NCBI GenBank assembly: GCA_021736505.1
Contig: JAIPFU010000075.1
Span: 1 to 8,332 of the forward strand
DNA length: 8,332 bases
Direction: 5' to 3'
DNA from: Spirochaetia bacterium
GTDB taxonomy: Bacteria > Spirochaetota > Spirochaetia > PWKH01
A program made the translations under genes and the position numbers. The notes under the pieces are model-generated. The model had not been told where the DNA came from. It saw nothing but the letters and a program-made list of their open reading frames with translations, and made no database searches. This document shows, in pieces, positions 5,997-8,332 of the stretch; position 1 is the stretch's first letter, and each line of letters starts with the position of its first letter.

Positions 5997-6025
5997 TTGA
6001 CATGTTCAGCTGTATACGGTATTTT
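5997..6025 (+). promoter_or_regulatory. Promoter of the rpsF-ssb-rpsR-rplI operon
   Basis: A perfect TTGACA (5997-6002) is followed after 17 bp by TATTTT (6020-6025). Transcription should begin near 6032, giving a leader of about 47 nt. The -35 box lies 19 bp from that of the divergent uridylyltransferase promoter. Confidence 0.7.
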
Positions 6026-6031
6026 AACCTG

Positions 6032-6074
6032 ACCTCTTTATCCGTGTTACGGATCATTAAAGCCCGAAAGGAGG
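6032..6074 (+). promoter_or_regulatory. rpsF leader hairpin, candidate S6:S18 autoregulatory site
   Basis: TCCGT/ACGGA (6041-6045 with 6049-6053) forms an apical stem around a GTT loop, and CTTTA/TAAAG (6036-6040 with 6058-6062) extends it with a TCAT bulge. CCT (6033-6035) can then pair with AGG (6069-6071), leaving a CCCGAA bulge (6063-6068) and tying up part of the Shine-Dalgarno. Published rpsF leaders in several phyla carry a hairpin with a bulged CCG near the ribosome-binding site that is bound by the S6:S18 complex. rpsR lies in this same operon. The pairing is seen; the regulatory role is inferred. Confidence 0.5.
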
Positions 6075-6078
6075 AATT

Positions 6079-6360
6079 ATGAAAACCTACGAACTGACAA
6101 TTATTTTTAAGTCTTCTGATGAAGATTTTAAAAATGGCAAAGAGCTTATTGAAGCTGAATTAGCTAAGTACAATGTTTCTACAGAAAAGGAAGAGGATCT
6201 TGGAATAAAGGTTATGGCTTATCCCATAAAAAAAGAGGATAAAGGTCATTATCTTTACAAAGAAATTTCTGCTAATCCTGAAAACATAATCAATTTAGAA
6301 AAAGCATTTAGACTCATGCCCCAGTTACTCAAGTTTCTCTTTGTAAAAAAAGACGACTAG
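6079..6360 (+). CDS. rpsF: Small ribosomal subunit protein bS6
   Basis: A 93-residue protein with the bS6 pattern: the first beta strand MKTYELTIIFKS, the central GIKVMAYPIKKEDKGHYLYKEISA (about residues 42-65), and FRLMPQLLKFLFVKK near the end. bS6 binds the central domain of 16S rRNA as a pair with bS18, encoded two genes downstream. AAGGAGG (6068-6074) gives a strong ribosome-binding site 4 nt from the ATG. It is the first gene of the operon. There is no long acidic C-terminal tail of the E. coli type. Confidence 0.96.
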   Translation: MKTYELTIIFKSSDEDFKNGKELIEAELAKYNVSTEKEEDLGIKVMAYPIKKEDKGHYLYKEISANPENIINLEKAFRLMPQLLKFLFVKKDD

Positions 6361-6412
6361 GCTTATTTAGTTTTTTTGAGCAGGAGAATACTAGAAGAGA
6401 GGAGTGAGATAC

Positions 6413-6919
6413 ATGGCTGCAGCGAGTGATGTTAATGTAGTAGTACTTGTAGGAAGATTAACCCGTGATGCTGAATTGCGCTATACAAATTCAGGAACTG
6501 CAATTTGCAGTTTTTCTATTGCTGTCAATCGGAGAAAGAGGTCGGGTGACAGTTGGGAAAACGAAGCAAATTTTTTTGATATTGTTTTATGGGGCAGGCA
6601 GGGTGAAGCTTTACAAAAGTACCTGGAAAAAGGCAAACAAGTATCAGTTGCCGGAGAACTGAGGCAAAACAGATGGGAACAGAATGGTCAGAAAAGAAGC
6701 AGGGTTGAAATTGCAGCAAATACAATACAGCTTTTAGGCGGCAATCCTGGATCCGGCAGCGGTAATTATGGAAATAGTTCCGAAGATAGATACAGTTCCG
6801 GAAAACAGCATCAGTCCGGAGGAGGCAGGATGAATCAGCCGGCAGATGCTGGGAATAATAATCAGCTTGATGATGATTTTATCGGACCGGAACAGTTTGA
6901 TGATGACATCCCATTTTAA
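6413..6919 (+). CDS. ssb: Single-stranded DNA-binding protein
   Basis: SSB coats single-stranded DNA in replication, repair and recombination and recruits partners through its C-terminal tip. The 168-residue product has an OB fold over about residues 1-107 (NVVVLVGRLTRDAELRY, FSIAVNRR, NFFDIVLWGRQGEALQKYL, VSVAGELRQNRWEQNGQKR), a Gly/Ser/Asn-rich disordered linker (about 108-150), and the acidic tip ending DDDIPF that SSB partners bind. I chose ATG at 6413 rather than the in-frame GTG at 6404, because AGAGGAG (6398-6404) is an ideal Shine-Dalgarno 8 nt before the ATG and the GTG overlaps it. Its place between rpsF and rpsR is the arrangement common in Gram-positives and many other bacteria. 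Confidence 0.96.
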   Translation: MAAASDVNVVVLVGRLTRDAELRYTNSGTAICSFSIAVNRRKRSGDSWENEANFFDIVLWGRQGEALQKYLEKGKQVSVAGELRQNRWEQNGQKRSRVEIAANTIQLLGGNPGSGSGNYGNSSEDRYSSGKQHQSGGGRMNQPADAGNNNQLDDDFIGPEQFDDDIPF

Positions 6920-6945
6920 CTTGATTTTAAGGAGAAAAAAAATAT

Positions 6946-7263
6946 ATGGCGGATGATAGAAGAGATAATAGATCTTATGATGACAATGACAGAAACAGTG
7001 GAGATTCACGTCAGAATAACAGATATGACAGCAGAAGGAAATTCAGCAAAAGACCGATGTTCCGAAAAAAAGTATGTAGGTTCTGTACCCAGAATCTTGT
7101 AGCTGATTACAAAAATCCTGACGGATTGAGAAGATTTGTTACTGATCGAGGGAAGATTCTTCCAAGAAGAATTACTGGAACTTGTGCAAAACATCAAAGA
7201 GATTTAGCCAAGGAGATTAAAAAGGCCCGCGTTTTAGCCTATCTTCCTTACGAAAAAAAATAA
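6946..7263 (+). CDS. rpsR: Small ribosomal subunit protein bS18
   Basis: A 105-residue bS18, partner of bS6 on the 30S platform. The conserved core runs from [13 protein letters not shown] (about 35-47) through [26 protein letters not shown] (about 60-85) to ARVLAYLPY. Cys44, Cys47, Cys80 and His83 form the CxxC...CxxH set of the zinc-binding (C+) type of S18. The first 34 residues or so are an Asp/Arg/Asn/Ser-rich extension not present in E. coli S18. AAGGAG (6929-6934) lies 11 nt before the ATG, and the gap to ssb is only 26 bp, so the genes are cotranscribed. Confidence 0.96.
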   Translation: MADDRRDNRSYDDNDRNSGDSRQNNRYDSRRKFSKRPMFRKKVCRFCTQNLVADYKNPDGLRRFVTDRGKILPRRITGTCAKHQRDLAKEIKKARVLAYLPYEKK

Positions 7264-7314
7264 GCTTTTCACATTTTCAAATAATTGTATAATAAAGGAA
7301 GATATTTTAGTAAG

Positions 7315-8274
7315 ATGTCTATGCAGAATGAAATATTAAAGAAAAACGGTATAGTCATTTTTGTTTCTTTTGTGCTGTATCTTTTTGACCCGTTTTTTAT
7401 TTTCTTTATTGTTCCATTTCATCTGTATAGTTTGATTAATGATTCCCAGTTTAAAATTGGAGCTTCTTCAGCTGTTCTTTTCTTACTGATAAGCTTTAAA
7501 AGTATTCTGCAGTTTAATGGTTTGCTTAACAATGGAGCGGCTGTTTTTCTCGTTATACTTGGGATGAGTCCACCGTTAATTTTGCTGATTTCTGTTGTAC
7601 TTTTTTATGAAATAAAATCAAATTACAAAGTACAAACTGTTACAGCAATATTATTAGTTTTGGGATTTGTAGAGATTCTCGGGTTTACGGCAGTACTTAT
7701 TTATGAAAGTGATTTGCAGTTTGCTCTTACGGCAAAAGAGAGAATAAAAGAAACATTACTGCAAATGATTAATATGCTGTATGGTGAAAGCAGTGTTAAT
7801 ACTTTTACTGGAACTAATGGATTTGCTGTCTACATTATAGAAATTGTTAAAAAAAGCTATCTGCTTATATTCTTTATTCAGTTTGGAATAAGTTTTGGCA
7901 TAGCTTGGGAATTGTATAAAAGATTTTATAAAAGAACAATGAAGTCTCTTATGAATCAGATAACTGTGCCTGACTGGATAATTTGGCCGTTTTTGATATC
8001 ATGGACTTTAGTTCTGTTAGATATTATTGTTTCTTTGGGAAGTTTTGCGTCTATTGCCTGGAATGCCGGTTTTGTATTTGCATTGTTCTATATTTTGAAT
8101 GGTCTTGCTATTTATCAGACAATTTTATTAAAAAAATATAAAAAACAGGTATCAGGAGTTAAGTTAGTTCTGCTGTTTGCAATTTCGCAGTTCATTCCCA
8201 TTGTTAATGTTGTTATTATTTTTATAGTATTAATTCTAGGTATTTCTGAATTATGGATATCCTATAGAACTTAA
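7315..8274 (+). CDS. Multi-pass membrane protein, YybS/DUF2232-like
   Basis: A very hydrophobic protein of 319 residues with roughly eight membrane segments, at about 13-40 (possibly two), 48-65, 75-98, 107-130, 180-200, 221-241, 246-270 and 283-313. A long extramembrane stretch lies at about 132-178. The segment PDWIIWPFLISWTLVLL (about 219-235) and the location between rpsR and rplI match the YybS/DUF2232 family, which sits at the same place in Firmicutes. Function is unknown. I prefer ATG 7315 as start; AAAGGAAG (7294-7301) lies 13 nt before it, rather far. An upstream in-frame TTG at 7285 would precede that site, and ATG 7321 is another option. No GdpP (YybT) gene follows, unlike in Firmicutes; rplI comes directly after. 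Confidence 0.7.
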   Translation: MSMQNEILKKNGIVIFVSFVLYLFDPFFIFFIVPFHLYSLINDSQFKIGASSAVLFLLISFKSILQFNGLLNNGAAVFLVILGMSPPLILLISVVLFYEIKSNYKVQTVTAILLVLGFVEILGFTAVLIYESDLQFALTAKERIKETLLQMINMLYGESSVNTFTGTNGFAVYIIEIVKKSYLLIFFIQFGISFGIAWELYKRFYKRTMKSLMNQITVPDWIIWPFLISWTLVLLDIIVSLGSFASIAWNAGFVFALFYILNGLAIYQTILLKKYKKQVSGVKLVLLFAISQFIPIVNVVIIFIVLILGISELWISYRT

Positions 8275-8288
8275 AAAAGGAGAATTTC

Positions 8289-8332
8289 ATGAAAGTAATT
8301 CTTAATAAAGATGTGTATAATCTTGGTGAAGA
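8289..8332 (+). CDS. rplI: Large ribosomal subunit protein bL9, N-terminus only (cut by right edge)
   Basis: Fourteen whole codons encode MKVILNKDVYNLGE, matching the start of bL9 (MKVILLKDVxxLG in many bacteria), a two-domain protein binding 23S rRNA near the L1 stalk. AAGGAG (8277-8282) lies 6 nt before the ATG, and the start is 14 bp after the preceding stop. It is part of the rpsF operon. The identification rests on few residues plus the expected gene order. Confidence 0.88.
   Translation, partial: MKVILNKDVYNLGE

Noticed and set aside
6404..6412. GTG at 6404 as the start of ssb
   Set aside because: It overlaps the Shine-Dalgarno AGAGGAG (6398-6404) that serves the ATG at 6413, and would add an atypical MRY before the normal SSB start.
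6525..7197. Minus-strand open frames across ssb and rpsR, and a short plus-strand frame at 6465-6662
   Set aside because: They are antisense or out-of-frame shadows of well-supported ssb and rpsR genes.
7288..7293. Perfect TATAAT just upstream of the membrane-protein gene
   Set aside because: At 17 bp spacing the -35 position reads CTTTTC, a poor match, and the gene is only 51 bp from rpsR in an evident operon. An internal promoter cannot be excluded but is not supported.
1..8332. Mobile element, prophage, CRISPR or defence island
   Set aside because: No transposase, integrase, terminal inverted repeats, spaced repeat array or phage-like genes are visible; the genes are core housekeeping functions.

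Overview
The window is chromosomal housekeeping DNA from a low-GC bacterium, most probably a spirochaete (Treponema/Spirochaeta-like). The evidence is the wording of the methionyl-tRNA synthetase around the KMSKS region (KGIGVFGTDVQETG), a eukaryote-like UDPGP-family uridylyltransferase, a MurD with a GLGLHTGG start, a bS22/mS38-like micro-protein starting MPCGKKRKRHK, and a rpsF-ssb-rpsR-membrane protein-rplI operon. The assignment is by recognition of family features, not by a search.

Layout. Bases 1-1268 (+) hold the 3' part of metG with its C-terminal tRNA-binding domain. Bases 1269-1464 are a GC-richer intergenic stretch with several competing hairpins and a probable terminator. Bases 1465-2508 (+) encode a FemA/FemB/FemX-type aminoacyl transferase from a TTG start. 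It converges on, and overlaps by 4 bp, murD (2505-3857, -). Between murD and the next gene are two back-to-back promoters. The right-hand one drives a 30-residue, extremely basic gene (4007-4099, +) matching the small-subunit ribosomal protein bS22/mS38 (AURKAIP1/COX24) family, with its own intrinsic terminator. Bases 4100-4352 are non-coding. A UDPGP-family nucleotidyltransferase lies at 4353-5942 (-). A second pair of back-to-back promoters separates it from the operon rpsF (bS6), ssb, rpsR (bS18), a YybS/DUF2232-like membrane protein, and the start of rplI (bL9), which runs off the right edge.

How the genes fit together. One theme is translation: MetRS, bS22, bS6, bS18 and bL9, with SSB embedded in the ribosomal operon as in many bacteria. 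The other is the cell envelope: MurD adds D-Glu to UDP-MurNAc-L-Ala, the FemX-like protein probably adds aminoacyl residues to the peptidoglycan stem or cross-bridge, and the uridylyltransferase makes a UDP-sugar.

The most interesting signals are subtle. (1) The two minus-strand genes, murD and the uridylyltransferase, each have a good promoter with a 17-bp spacer whose -10 box ends exactly 6 nt before the start codon, and neither has a Shine-Dalgarno sequence, which predicts leaderless mRNAs. (2) metG contains a GGAGG plus ATG inside the linker before its tRNA-binding domain, which could yield a free Trbp111-like protein. (3) The rpsF leader can fold into a hairpin with a CCG-containing bulge next to the Shine-Dalgarno, like the known S6:S18 autoregulatory site. 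(4) The metG-femX gap may hold a structured RNA. (5) The 30-codon bS22-like gene is easily missed by standard gene calling. I see no phage, IS element, CRISPR array or defence system, and no sign of a wholly new multi-gene system.
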